Positions 1-5,071 are shown, counted from the first letter of the stretch. The stretch is DNA of 7,878 bases from Pseudomonadota bacterium (GCA_030917225.1 JAUPVD010000388.1:1-7878), one strand, 5' to 3'. Numbers and translations are program-made. Notes: generated by a model not told the origin, from the letters alone.

Positions 1-298
1 CCCAGTCGAAGGTGACATAGACGAAGGAGAGACCGGCGCTGGAAACGGAGCGCACGCTCTCGACGCCGGGCAGGCCGTTCATCGTCGATTCGAGTGGGAA
101 GGTGAGCAGTTGCTCGACCTCCGCCGCCGCCATGCCGCCGGCTTCCGTCATGATCGTCACGGTCGGCTTGTTAAGGTCCGGGAATACATCCACTGGCGTG
201 CGCGTCAGTGTGTAGGCGCCATAGGCCGTCAGTACGACGCTGGCGATGATCACCAGCAGCCGGTTGACCAGGCTGTTGTCTAAAAGCCACTTGAACAT
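1..298 (-). CDS. HME-type heavy-metal efflux RND permease (CzcA/CusA-like), N-terminal part, runs off window
   Basis: Partial gene; about 99 N-terminal residues are visible and the rest lies beyond the left edge. The protein starts MFKWLLDNSLVNRLLVIIAS, a typical RND first transmembrane helix (about residues 9-29). It continues with TRTPVDVFPDLNKPTVTI (about 35-52) and later EVEQLLTFPLESTMNGLPGV, both typical of the PN1 porter subdomain of heavy-metal RND pumps. Family knowledge: these inner-membrane, proton-driven pumps export Zn/Cd/Co or Cu/Ag through an adaptor and an outer-membrane channel. The ATG at 298-296 is preceded by GGGAG with a 6-nt gap and lies 12 bp after the adaptor stop, so it is the last visible gene of the channel-adaptor-pump operon. 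The CzcI-like gene upstream favours Zn/Cd/Co over Cu/Ag, but the metal-site residues are outside the window. Family confidence is high, metal choice is inferred. Confidence 0.93.
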   Translation of the reverse strand, partial: MFKWLLDNSLVNRLLVIIASVVLTAYGAYTLTRTPVDVFPDLNKPTVTIMTEAGGMAAAEVEQLLTFPLESTMNGLPGVESVRSVSSAGLSFVYVTFDW

Positions 299-310
299 GC
301 CGGGCTCCCG

Positions 311-1330
311 TCAGCGAACCTGATTGACCAACGTTGCCGCACGAACGACGACGCGATCGCCCGGCTGCAAACCGTTGGTTACGGCGACATGAGTGCCGTC
401 CAGCGGCGCTGTCGACACGACGCGCGGTACAAAGCGCTCCGGATCGGTTTTGACCCAGACAACGGTCTGGTTAGCCGGATTCTTCATCAGTGCCGCCACC
501 GGGATGCGAACGCCTTCGATCGCGTCGCGCGTCTGCACGTAAACCTTGACCGGCTGCCCGACGGCCAGCGCAGCCAAGGCACCGCCCTCGCCCCGGAAAG
601 TGAGCGGCAGCGCTTGTTCGCGCAGGCTGCGGGCGACGCCGACCAGTTGCAACGGCAGTTTCTGGTCGCCGATGGCAATGGAAGCTCCGGCAATATTGCT
701 CGCCAGCGCCATGTCGAAGGCCAGCGCCTCGATCATCATGCGTTGCGGATCGACGATCTCGAACAGGATTTCCCGCGCTTCGACGACCTGGCCGGACACG
801 GCATTGGCCGAAGCGATGACGCCGCTCACGGGCGCCCGCAACTGCTCGTTGGCAACGGCAGCTTCGGCCTCCTCGATCACCTTGCGCGGCACGGTGTCGG
901 AGAGTTCGCGCAGGCGCTGCAGGCGGCTTTCGGCCAGCGAGCGGCTGTTACCGCCGGCTTCCGGCGTGACGTAGGCCAGCACCTCGCCCTTCTTCACCGT
1001 CTGGCCGGGCAAAGGCAAACCGCGCGGTCCCGGCGTCAGGCGCCCAGCCACCATGGGCTGCACCCGGCCGCCGGCATTTGGGTCCATCACCACACGACCG
1101 CTCAGCTCGAAGGCGCGTAGATGCGAACCGGCCTCTACCGGCAAGGTGCGCAGGCCAATCTGGCGTTGTGCCGGCTTGGGTAGGAAAACGCTGCCATCAG
1201 GCAGGCGACGCGGCCCGTTGCCACTGGCGGCTGGCGGCGCATCGCCATGGTCATGTCCCTCGCCGGCATGCGCCGTCAGGGCCATCAGGCTGACGAACAA
1301 GGTCATGAGGAGTGTTGTTGGCAGTTTCAT
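311..1330 (-). CDS. Efflux RND periplasmic adaptor subunit (CzcB/HlyD-like membrane fusion protein)
   Basis: Predicted 339-aa periplasmic adaptor linking the RND pump to the outer-membrane channel. The signal peptide spans about residues 1-22 (ends TAHA). The mature protein then begins GEGHDHG, a His/Asp metal-binding-like motif. Barrel-sandwich halves lie at about 80-122 (GRVVMDPNAGGRV, PGQTVKKGEVLAYV) and 163-195 (LRAPVSGVI, SGQVVEAREILFEI), with a short helical hairpin at 127-162 between them. Beta-barrel and membrane-proximal regions follow, ending near NGLQPGDRVVV. Start choice: the reading frame opens further upstream (to 1423), but the ATG at 1330 has GGAGGT 5 nt before it and gives the signal peptide. 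It overlaps the upstream gene's stop as ATGA, suggesting translational coupling. The protein is shorter than typical CusB/CzcB adaptors, mainly because the helical hairpin is reduced. Family assignment is firm; cation identity comes from context. Confidence 0.93.
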   Translation of the reverse strand: MKLPTTLLMTLFVSLMALTAHAGEGHDHGDAPPAASGNGPRRLPDGSVFLPKPAQRQIGLRTLPVEAGSHLRAFELSGRVVMDPNAGGRVQPMVAGRLTPGPRGLPLPGQTVKKGEVLAYVTPEAGGNSRSLAESRLQRLRELSDTVPRKVIEEAEAAVANEQLRAPVSGVIASANAVSGQVVEAREILFEIVDPQRMMIEALAFDMALASNIAGASIAIGDQKLPLQLVGVARSLREQALPLTFRGEGGALAALAVGQPVKVYVQTRDAIEGVRIPVAALMKNPANQTVVWVKTDPERFVPRVVSTAPLDGTHVAVTNGLQPGDRVVVRAATLVNQVR

Positions 1331-1905
1331 GCGACACCTCCCAGGCGTGCTTTGCGCGCCGCACCGAGGCGTTGAAATGCTGCTGCAAACAGCAGCAATC
1401 CAAGTACCGCTGCTCCCGCCCAAGTCGCGTATGCAATCCAGGTTCTGCCATGAGCAACCGTGGCAGAGGCCTCACTGTCGTGGATATCCATCTCGCCTGC
1501 CAGCAGGTCACTTTCGTTGCCGACGATCAGCGTGAAGGTGAGCGCCTTGTTACCCGCCTCGCGAAGTTGTTTCAGGATTGCCGCATCCGTCAGCGAGTAA
1601 TCGCCATGATCGTTGTGAAATTCTGCAACGGCGCTGCGACCGTTGAAGTCGACAGTCAGTTTTCCGCCCATGACCGGCTCGTTCGTCCCGATCCGATCGA
1701 TCAGGATCGACATTTCATCGGCATGCAAACGCCCGACCAATTCAAACGTTTCAGAGGTGGCGATTACTACTGGTAACACCTGCTCAACTGCTGCAGACGG
1801 CGCAGCACCGTGATCATGGCCCTCGCCGGCATTAGTGTTCGTCGGCATTCCAACGGCGAGCAGAATTGCCCAGGCAAAGGCAAGTAATACGTTGGCTGGA
1901 TTCAT
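1327..1905 (-). CDS. Small membrane-anchored periplasmic protein of unknown function in the metal-efflux operon
   Basis: I do not recognise a named family. From the ATG at 1905 it has 192 residues. A hydrophobic signal segment (VLLAFAWAILLAVG) ends TNTNA, and the mature protein starts GEGHDHG like the adaptor downstream. The central part, with ETFELVGRLHADEMSILID, GGKLTVDF, HNDHGDYSL and LTFTLIVGNESDLLAGEMDI, looks beta-rich. The C-terminus has one transmembrane helix (WAGAAVLGLLLFAAAF) and a positive tail (RKARLGGVA). It is therefore probably a periplasmic domain tethered in the inner membrane, placed between channel and adaptor genes, and may deliver metal to or modulate the pump (inference). 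Start choice: an in-frame ATG at 1920 overlaps the channel stop as ATGA but has no Shine-Dalgarno. The ATG at 1905 has GAGGA 8 nt upstream, though the longer form would add an Arg to the signal n-region. GC is about 50% in sampled lines, lower than its neighbours. Confidence 0.82.
   Translation of the reverse strand: MNPANVLLAFAWAILLAVGMPTNTNAGEGHDHGAAPSAAVEQVLPVVIATSETFELVGRLHADEMSILIDRIGTNEPVMGGKLTVDFNGRSAVAEFHNDHGDYSLTDAAILKQLREAGNKALTFTLIVGNESDLLAGEMDIHDSEASATVAHGRTWIAYATWAGAAVLGLLLFAAAFQRLGAARKARLGGVA
1336..1341 (-). promoter_or_regulatory. Shine-Dalgarno GGAGGT of the adaptor gene
   Basis: GGAGGT on the minus strand, 5 nt before the ATG at 1330. It lies inside the last codons of the preceding gene and fixes the adaptor start well inside an open frame that extends to 1423. 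Confidence 0.8.
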
Positions 1906-1913
1906 GGGGTTAT

Positions 1914-1918
1914 TCCTC
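1914..1918 (-). promoter_or_regulatory. Shine-Dalgarno GAGGA deciding the start at 1905
   Basis: GAGGA (minus strand) lies 8 nt before the ATG at 1905 and overlaps the alternative ATGA start/stop junction at 1920-1917. It makes the downstream ATG the better-supported start, while translation ending at 1917 could still feed ribosomes onto it. Confidence 0.55.
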
Positions 1919-3221
1919 ATTTTTGTTCGGGGAGCAGGCCCATCGCCTGCCTTAGAGAAGAGATCGCTGCTGCCAGATCGATACGGGCGCGGCTCGCCTG
2001 CTTTTCGGCCTCGACGGCCTCCAGTTCGATGCGCAGGCGGGTGGGCAAGTCGGTTTCTCCCATGCGGAAGGATTTATCGAAGAAACCGCGCGATTCGCCG
2101 GCCAGTCGCGCCCGCTTCTCGGCGGCGGCAAGCTGGCTGCGTGCGGCCTGCACGCGCGCGTCGGCGGCCTCCAGATCGGCAAGCAGCCGCTCGTGCTCCA
2201 GCCGCAGCTGCTCCTCGGCCTCCAGCGCCTCTGCGCGCGCCAGCCCGACCTTGGCGCGATTGCGGCTTTCCGAGCCGAAGGGAATGCGCACGCCGATTGT
2301 CATGGTCTGAGCGTAGGAATCGCCGAAACCGTCGCGCTCGCGCGTGGTGGCGAGCAACAGTTCGGGATTGCTGCGCGTCTGTACGCTCGCCAACTCAGCG
2401 CTGCGACGCGCGATCTCGGCGCGATCGAGGAGTTCGGCGAGGCCGGGATGCGTTGCTTCCGGCGCACCGAGATCGCTCGGCAATTTCGGCAGCGTTTCCG
2501 GGGTGTTGATCGCCGTCTCGGCCGGCAGCATGCCGGCCAAAGCGCGCACCTGCCGCGCGGCAGCCAGCAAGGCGCTGTCAGCTTCGGCCTGCGCTGCTTC
2601 GGCCCCGGCCAGGGCACCTTCGGCCTGATGCTGGTCGGCGCGGGCCAGATCGCCGGCCTTTACCCGGCGGCGCACGTCCTCCGCGATCCGGCGCGCATTG
2701 GCTAGCCGTTCCTGGGCCAGCAATTGTTCCCCGCGCGCACGGTGCCAACCCCACCAGGCGTCGCGCACGGCTGAGGCGGTACGCAGTTGTGCCGACAGCA
2801 CACGACTGGCGACAGCCCGCAACTCGGCTTCGGCCAGCGCCCCGGAACGCGCACGCTCGCCGGGAAGCCAGAGCGGCACGGCGACGCCGGCGACATACTC
2901 GCGGCTACCGTCGTTGCGATTGAGGCGGTCGGTCTTGGACGACAGTTCGAGCGATGGCGGTTCCGCTGTCCAGCTCTCGGCAATCTCCCGCCGGGCATCG
3001 GCGGCCTCGCGCCGCAGCTCGGCGGACTTTGCCTCGGGCTGACGTTGCCAGGCTGCGTCAAATGCCTGCGGCAGCGAGCTGACGTTGCTTGCCGCGCCAG
3101 CAACGTTGCGAACGTCGCGACCGGTTTGTGCCTGCGCTGCCGGCACGGTCAGCGCCATGGCCAGACTGCAGGCAAGATGCGCAAGGCCTGACAGGAAAGG
3201 CTTTCGTTTTTCTTTCGACAT
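1917..3221 (-). CDS. TolC-family outer-membrane channel of the metal efflux complex (CzcC-like)
   Basis: Predicted 434-aa outer-membrane efflux protein forming the exit duct of the tripartite pump. A positively charged n-region (MSKEKRKPF) precedes a hydrophobic stretch and an AAQA/QTG cleavage site near residue 31. LAHLAC earlier in the signal resembles a lipobox but sits within the hydrophobic core, so type I cleavage is preferred. The mature part has two repeats of long Ala/Glu/Arg-rich helices, as in the OEP fold: about 50-230 (AFDAAWQRQPEAKSAELRRE, SRVLSAQLRTASAVRDAWW) and about 250-430 (HPGLAELLDRAEIARRSAEL, MTIGVRIPFGSESRNRAKV). Length is normal for CzcC/CusC proteins. The ATG at 3221 has GGAG with a 6-nt gap, which is itself part of a 10-bp inverted repeat. 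The stop overlaps a possible ATG of the next gene. Substrate is assigned from context. Confidence 0.94.
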   Translation of the reverse strand: MSKEKRKPFLSGLAHLACSLAMALTVPAAQAQTGRDVRNVAGAASNVSSLPQAFDAAWQRQPEAKSAELRREAADARREIAESWTAEPPSLELSSKTDRLNRNDGSREYVAGVAVPLWLPGERARSGALAEAELRAVASRVLSAQLRTASAVRDAWWGWHRARGEQLLAQERLANARRIAEDVRRRVKAGDLARADQHQAEGALAGAEAAQAEADSALLAAARQVRALAGMLPAETAINTPETLPKLPSDLGAPEATHPGLAELLDRAEIARRSAELASVQTRSNPELLLATTRERDGFGDSYAQTMTIGVRIPFGSESRNRAKVGLARAEALEAEEQLRLEHERLLADLEAADARVQAARSQLAAAEKRARLAGESRGFFDKSFRMGETDLPTRLRIELEAVEAEKQASRARIDLAAAISSLRQAMGLLPEQK

Positions 3222-3222
3222 C

Positions 3223-3273
3223 CGATTCTCCGTTGATGAACTGACGCACGGGCAATTGCCGTGCGGAGAATCG
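3223..3273 (-). promoter_or_regulatory. Leader hairpin that could mask the channel gene's Shine-Dalgarno
   Basis: CGATTCTCCG (3223-3232) and CGGAGAATCG (3264-3273) are a perfect 10-bp inverted repeat. In the minus-strand mRNA the downstream arm contains the GGAG ribosome site and ends one base before the ATG at 3221. The 31-nt loop holds a second, nearly perfect palindrome (3246-3264, core GGCAATTGCC, one bulged G), so two nested or competing hairpins can form. The repeats are seen directly; a regulatory role is inferred. There is no U-tract, so it does not look like an intrinsic terminator. Confidence 0.6.
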
Positions 3274-3280
3274 ACGGAGC

Positions 3281-3306
3281 GCGGCCGCTGAATAGGCTAA
3301 GGCCGC
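3281..3306. repeat. GC-rich inverted repeat in the intergenic gap
   Basis: GCGGCC (3281-3286) pairs with GGCCGC (3301-3306) across a 14-nt loop. It can extend outward as GAGC/GCTC (3277-3280 and 3305-3308) with a 2-nt bulge. It lies between the czcI-like and channel genes, beside the SD-masking hairpin. No poly-U follows on either strand, so a role in mRNA processing or stability is only a possibility. Confidence 0.35.
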
Positions 3307-3370
3307 TCGGTGCCGCAGCGATCAGGCCGGCAGCACAAAGGGAAACGTCAGTTTGTGGTCTGGACGTCCG

Positions 3371-3389
3371 CCCCGTCGATCAGACGGGG
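3371..3389 (-). promoter_or_regulatory. 7-bp GC-rich hairpin overlapping the czcI-like stop codon
   Basis: CCCCGTC (3371-3377) and GACGGGG (3383-3389) form a perfect 7-bp stem with a 5-nt loop (GATCA). The TGA stop of the czcI-like gene lies in the loop. There is no T-run downstream on the minus strand, so it is not a canonical intrinsic terminator. It could attenuate, or stabilise the 3' end of a processed upstream transcript. Confidence 0.4.
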
Positions 3390-3745
3390 AAGGACCAATT
3401 GGGGCGCTCGGGCTGCGCAGATGGCGGCGAGGCGAGCTGATTTTTCAGCCAGGGAATGACGATAAAAGCAAGGCTGAGTGGCGGCAAGGATTTGTCGCCG
3501 AGAACCGCAGCGGTACAGCAGCCGGCATGGCAGGCGCCGCAGTCGTTGTCGATGCCGCCCGACAGCTGCGTGTCGGGCGTGCTGTCGTGTGCCTCCGCAG
3601 CGGCATCGGCCTGATGCTTGTGTTCGTGATGGCCGAAGTGCTGTGCCGGCCCCTCTGTTTCGTGCTGGCAATAGCCGGCAACTGCCGCCCAGGAGAACTG
3701 GAAAGGCAGGAATACGAGCAGGAGGATGGCGAGGAAGCGGCGCAT
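3380..3745 (-). CDS. czcI: CzcI-like small periplasmic metal-resistance protein
   Basis: A 121-aa protein resembling the CzcI family, which precedes czcCBA in betaproteobacteria and whose exact role (regulation or metal binding) is not settled. The signal peptide MRRFLAILLLVFLPFQFSWA is followed by AVAGYCQHE, the stretch I recognise as typical of CzcI. The mature part is rich in metal ligands: C26, H28, H36, then HHEHKH (39-44), and DCGACHAGCC (68-77). A second hydrophobic stretch (PPLSLAFIVIPWL) lies near the C-terminus. Start choice: the frame is open to an ATG at 3802, and an ATG at 3772 would overlap the upstream gene. The ATG at 3745 gives a clean signal peptide and falls 16 bp after the transglutaminase stop. 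No good Shine-Dalgarno is seen for any of these, so coupling to upstream translation is likely. It identifies the operon as Czc-type rather than Cus-type. Confidence 0.82.
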   Translation of the reverse strand: MRRFLAILLLVFLPFQFSWAAVAGYCQHETEGPAQHFGHHEHKHQADAAAEAHDSTPDTQLSGGIDNDCGACHAGCCTAAVLGDKSLPPLSLAFIVIPWLKNQLASPPSAQPERPNWSFPV

Positions 3746-3761
3746 GGGCACGGATTTTAGC

Positions 3762-4508
3762 TCAGTTTTCATCAACTGCATCAAGCCGCGCCACGCTGCC
3801 ACGAATGCGATCGACGTTCCGGTTCATCCAGTGGCGGACGACATGGCTGTACAGCCAGCGCTTCAGCCCGGAAAGATTGGCCCCGTGTGCGGCGTAAAAA
3901 GCATCCGGATCGTCGAAGAGGCCGAAATCGCCATTGATCCCCTCTTTCTGGATATAGGTATCGCGCCCACACCATTCGACCGGTGGATTTTTCAGGTCGG
4001 CCGTTGCCACGCCATAGCCGCAGAACGTTCCGTCGCCGGAGGCAAATCGGCGCTGCACGGCACTCAGGAAGCCTTCGTCGAGAATGACACCTTCGAGACT
4101 GATCCAGCGGGCGTCGAACCAGATCTCGACCCAGCTATGGATAATGCTGCGCGGCGCGAGGAGATAGGCAAGGCCATTGACCGCGCCCTTCTGCAAGGCC
4201 TTGTCAATCGTGAATCCGTGAAAACGGCAGGGAATTCCAACTGCACGCAGCAAGGCCATCAGCAGCGTCGCCTTGGTGTTGCACTGTCCGTAGCCATCGG
4301 CCAGCACTTTCGAGGCGGGCAGATCGTCCGATTCGTTGTAGCCGAAGGCGATCTCGTTGCGCACGAAATCGTACACCGCGCCGATGCGCTCATACTCGGG
4401 CAGGCCTCGCCAGCCACGCTGTGCCACCAGCGCCACCAGGGCCGGGTGCTCGAAGTCGAGCAGGCGGGTCGGGTTCAGCAGGCGATTGCCGGGATCTGTC
4501 ATGCTCAT
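3762..4508 (-). CDS. Transglutaminase-like (papain-fold) protein, first gene of the leftward metal operon
   Basis: A 248-aa protein with no signal peptide or membrane helix, hence probably cytoplasmic. The transglutaminase-like core shows the expected order: nucleophile Cys76 in DGYGQCNTKATLLMALLRA, His124 in IIHSWVEIW, and the third position WISLEGVILD, where the usual Asp is replaced by Glu139 (Asp144 is close by). Such proteins may be proteases, amidases or cross-linking enzymes; the substrate cannot be told. The N-terminal part (1-60) is helical, and the C-terminal 100 residues contain Trp/Tyr-rich segments I cannot assign. Start choice: the frame opens at 4532, but the ATG at 4508 has AAGGAG 6 nt upstream. 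Its promoter region contains a MerR-type metal-responsive promoter, and the czcI-like gene follows 16 bp after its stop. It should therefore be induced with the efflux genes, which is an unusual place for this family. Confidence 0.87.
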   Translation of the reverse strand: MSMTDPGNRLLNPTRLLDFEHPALVALVAQRGWRGLPEYERIGAVYDFVRNEIAFGYNESDDLPASKVLADGYGQCNTKATLLMALLRAVGIPCRFHGFTIDKALQKGAVNGLAYLLAPRSIIHSWVEIWFDARWISLEGVILDEGFLSAVQRRFASGDGTFCGYGVATADLKNPPVEWCGRDTYIQKEGINGDFGLFDDPDAFYAAHGANLSGLKRWLYSHVVRHWMNRNVDRIRGSVARLDAVDEN

Positions 4509-4514
4509 GGTTCT

Positions 4515-4520
4515 CTCCTT
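4515..4520 (-). promoter_or_regulatory. Shine-Dalgarno AAGGAG of the transglutaminase-like gene
   Basis: AAGGAG on the minus strand with a 6-nt gap to the ATG at 4508. It selects this ATG over the in-frame one at 4532 and over the ATG two codons later (4502). Confidence 0.85.
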
Positions 4521-4538
4521 CGCGTTGATCACGAGACC

Positions 4539-4569
4539 ATTGAAAACCCCGTACCAACTACAGGGTCAA
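4539..4569 (-). promoter_or_regulatory. MerR-family-regulated promoter firing left into the efflux operon
   Basis: On the minus strand, a -35 TTGACC (4569-4564) and a -10 TTCAAT (4544-4539) are separated by a 19-bp spacer. The long spacer filled by a dyad is the hallmark of MerR-activated promoters, where the activator twists the DNA to realign the two boxes. The transcript would start about 4532 and cover the transglutaminase Shine-Dalgarno. Architecture is seen in the sequence; metal induction is inferred from the adjacent regulator. Confidence 0.82.
4546..4566. promoter_or_regulatory. PbrR/CadR-type operator dyad
   Basis: ACCCCGTA (4546-4553), 5-nt centre CCAAC, then TACAGGGT (4559-4566): the arms match at 7 of 8 positions. 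The ACCC...TACAGGGT layout resembles known CadR and PbrR operators as I recall them. It occupies the spacer of the leftward promoter and sits just upstream of the regulator's own -10. Confidence 0.8.
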
Positions 4570-4574
4570 GCAGT

Positions 4575-4580
4575 TAGAAT
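4575..4580 (+). promoter_or_regulatory. Probable -10 box of the MerR regulator gene (leaderless transcript)
   Basis: TAGAAT lies 6 nt before the ATG at 4587, so transcription would start at or next to the A of the start codon. No Shine-Dalgarno lies between. No good -35 is seen at the usual distance (4552-4557 is TACCAA), in line with a weak promoter overlapped by the operator. Confidence 0.55.
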
Positions 4581-4586
4581 TGCCCC

Positions 4587-5060
4587 ATGAAAATCGGCGA
4601 GCTTTCCAAAATGACCGGCACCCCGGTCGAGACGATTCGCTACTACGAGCGCACCGGCCTGCTGCCGGCACCGGCACGCAGCGAGGGCAACTATCGTCAC
4701 TACGGCGAATCGGCGCTGGCCCGCCTGAGCTTCATCCGCCGTTGTCGCTCGCTCGACATGAGTCTCGACGAAATTCGTACGCTGCTGGCGCTGGCCGATG
4801 CTGAAGAAAGCGACTGCCAGGCGGCGGATTCGGTGATCGACAGGCACCTCATGCACGTCAAGGAACGCCTGTGCGAGCTGCGCATCCTGCTCAAGCAATT
4901 GCAGGCGCTCCGCGCCGCCTGCGCCGAACCGGGCAGCGTTTCATCCTGCGGCATGCTTCGCCAACTGGGCATCACGACCGAAAAACCCGACAATACCGAC
5001 AACCATGTACCGGGCACCCATCGTGCCCGTTCCGGCAGCACTGATACAACCAAACGATAA
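4587..5060 (+). CDS. cadR: Cd(II)/Pb(II)-responsive MerR-family transcriptional regulator (CadR/PbrR type)
   Basis: A 157-aa MerR-family activator/repressor. The N-terminal winged helix-turn-helix is complete: MKIGELSKMTGTPVETIRYYERTGLLP (1-27), then EGNYRHYGESALARLSFIRRCRSLDMSLDEI (33-63). A long dimerisation helix follows (about 78-112). Candidate metal ligands are C77 (SDCQAAD), C112 (RAACAEP) and C121 (SSCGML). This three-cysteine pattern is that of the Cd/Pb branch, and the C-x8-C spacing of the last two looks more PbrR-like than CadR-like. The roughly 30-residue tail after LRQLGITT is polar. C53 and C96 are extra cysteines. It faces away from the efflux operon and shares a 78-bp control region with it. 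The cNMP-fold gene follows 17 bp downstream. Whether Cd, Pb or Zn is the main inducer cannot be read from sequence. Confidence 0.94.
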   Translation: MKIGELSKMTGTPVETIRYYERTGLLPAPARSEGNYRHYGESALARLSFIRRCRSLDMSLDEIRTLLALADAEESDCQAADSVIDRHLMHVKERLCELRILLKQLQALRAACAEPGSVSSCGMLRQLGITTEKPDNTDNHVPGTHRARSGSTDTTKR

Positions 5061-5065
5061 AACAC

Positions 5066-5071
5066 AAGGAG
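5066..5071 (+). promoter_or_regulatory. Shine-Dalgarno AAGGAG fixing a GTG start
   Basis: AAGGAG with a 6-nt gap to GTG at 5078, in the 17-bp gap after the regulator's stop. It supports the GTG start; no in-frame ATG offers an equally placed alternative. Confidence 0.85.

Noticed and set aside
389..1120. Plus-strand open frame of 243 codons over the adaptor gene
   Set aside because: It is antisense to a well-supported adaptor gene, has no ribosome site or recognisable domain, and reflects high GC third positions.
1835..2705. Long plus-strand open frames across the channel gene
   Set aside because: Arg/Ala/Ser-rich low-complexity translations, antisense to the TolC-family gene, with no supporting motif.
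3100..3180. Lipoprotein signal (LAHLAC) in the channel protein
   Set aside because: The Cys is in the middle of the hydrophobic core and a better type I site AAQA/QTG follows.
3726..4577. 283-codon plus-strand open frame over the transglutaminase-like gene
   Set aside because: The minus frame has catalytic motifs and a strong Shine-Dalgarno; this one has neither and runs into the MerR control region.
4540..4580. TTGAAA (4540) as -35 for the regulator gene
   Set aside because: The distance to TAGAAT (4575) is 29 bp, too long even for a MerR-type promoter.
5011..5029. Hairpin CGGGCAC/GTGCCCG near the end of the regulator gene as a terminator
   Set aside because: It lies within the coding sequence, has no T-run after it, and the next gene has its own Shine-Dalgarno only 17 bp past the stop.
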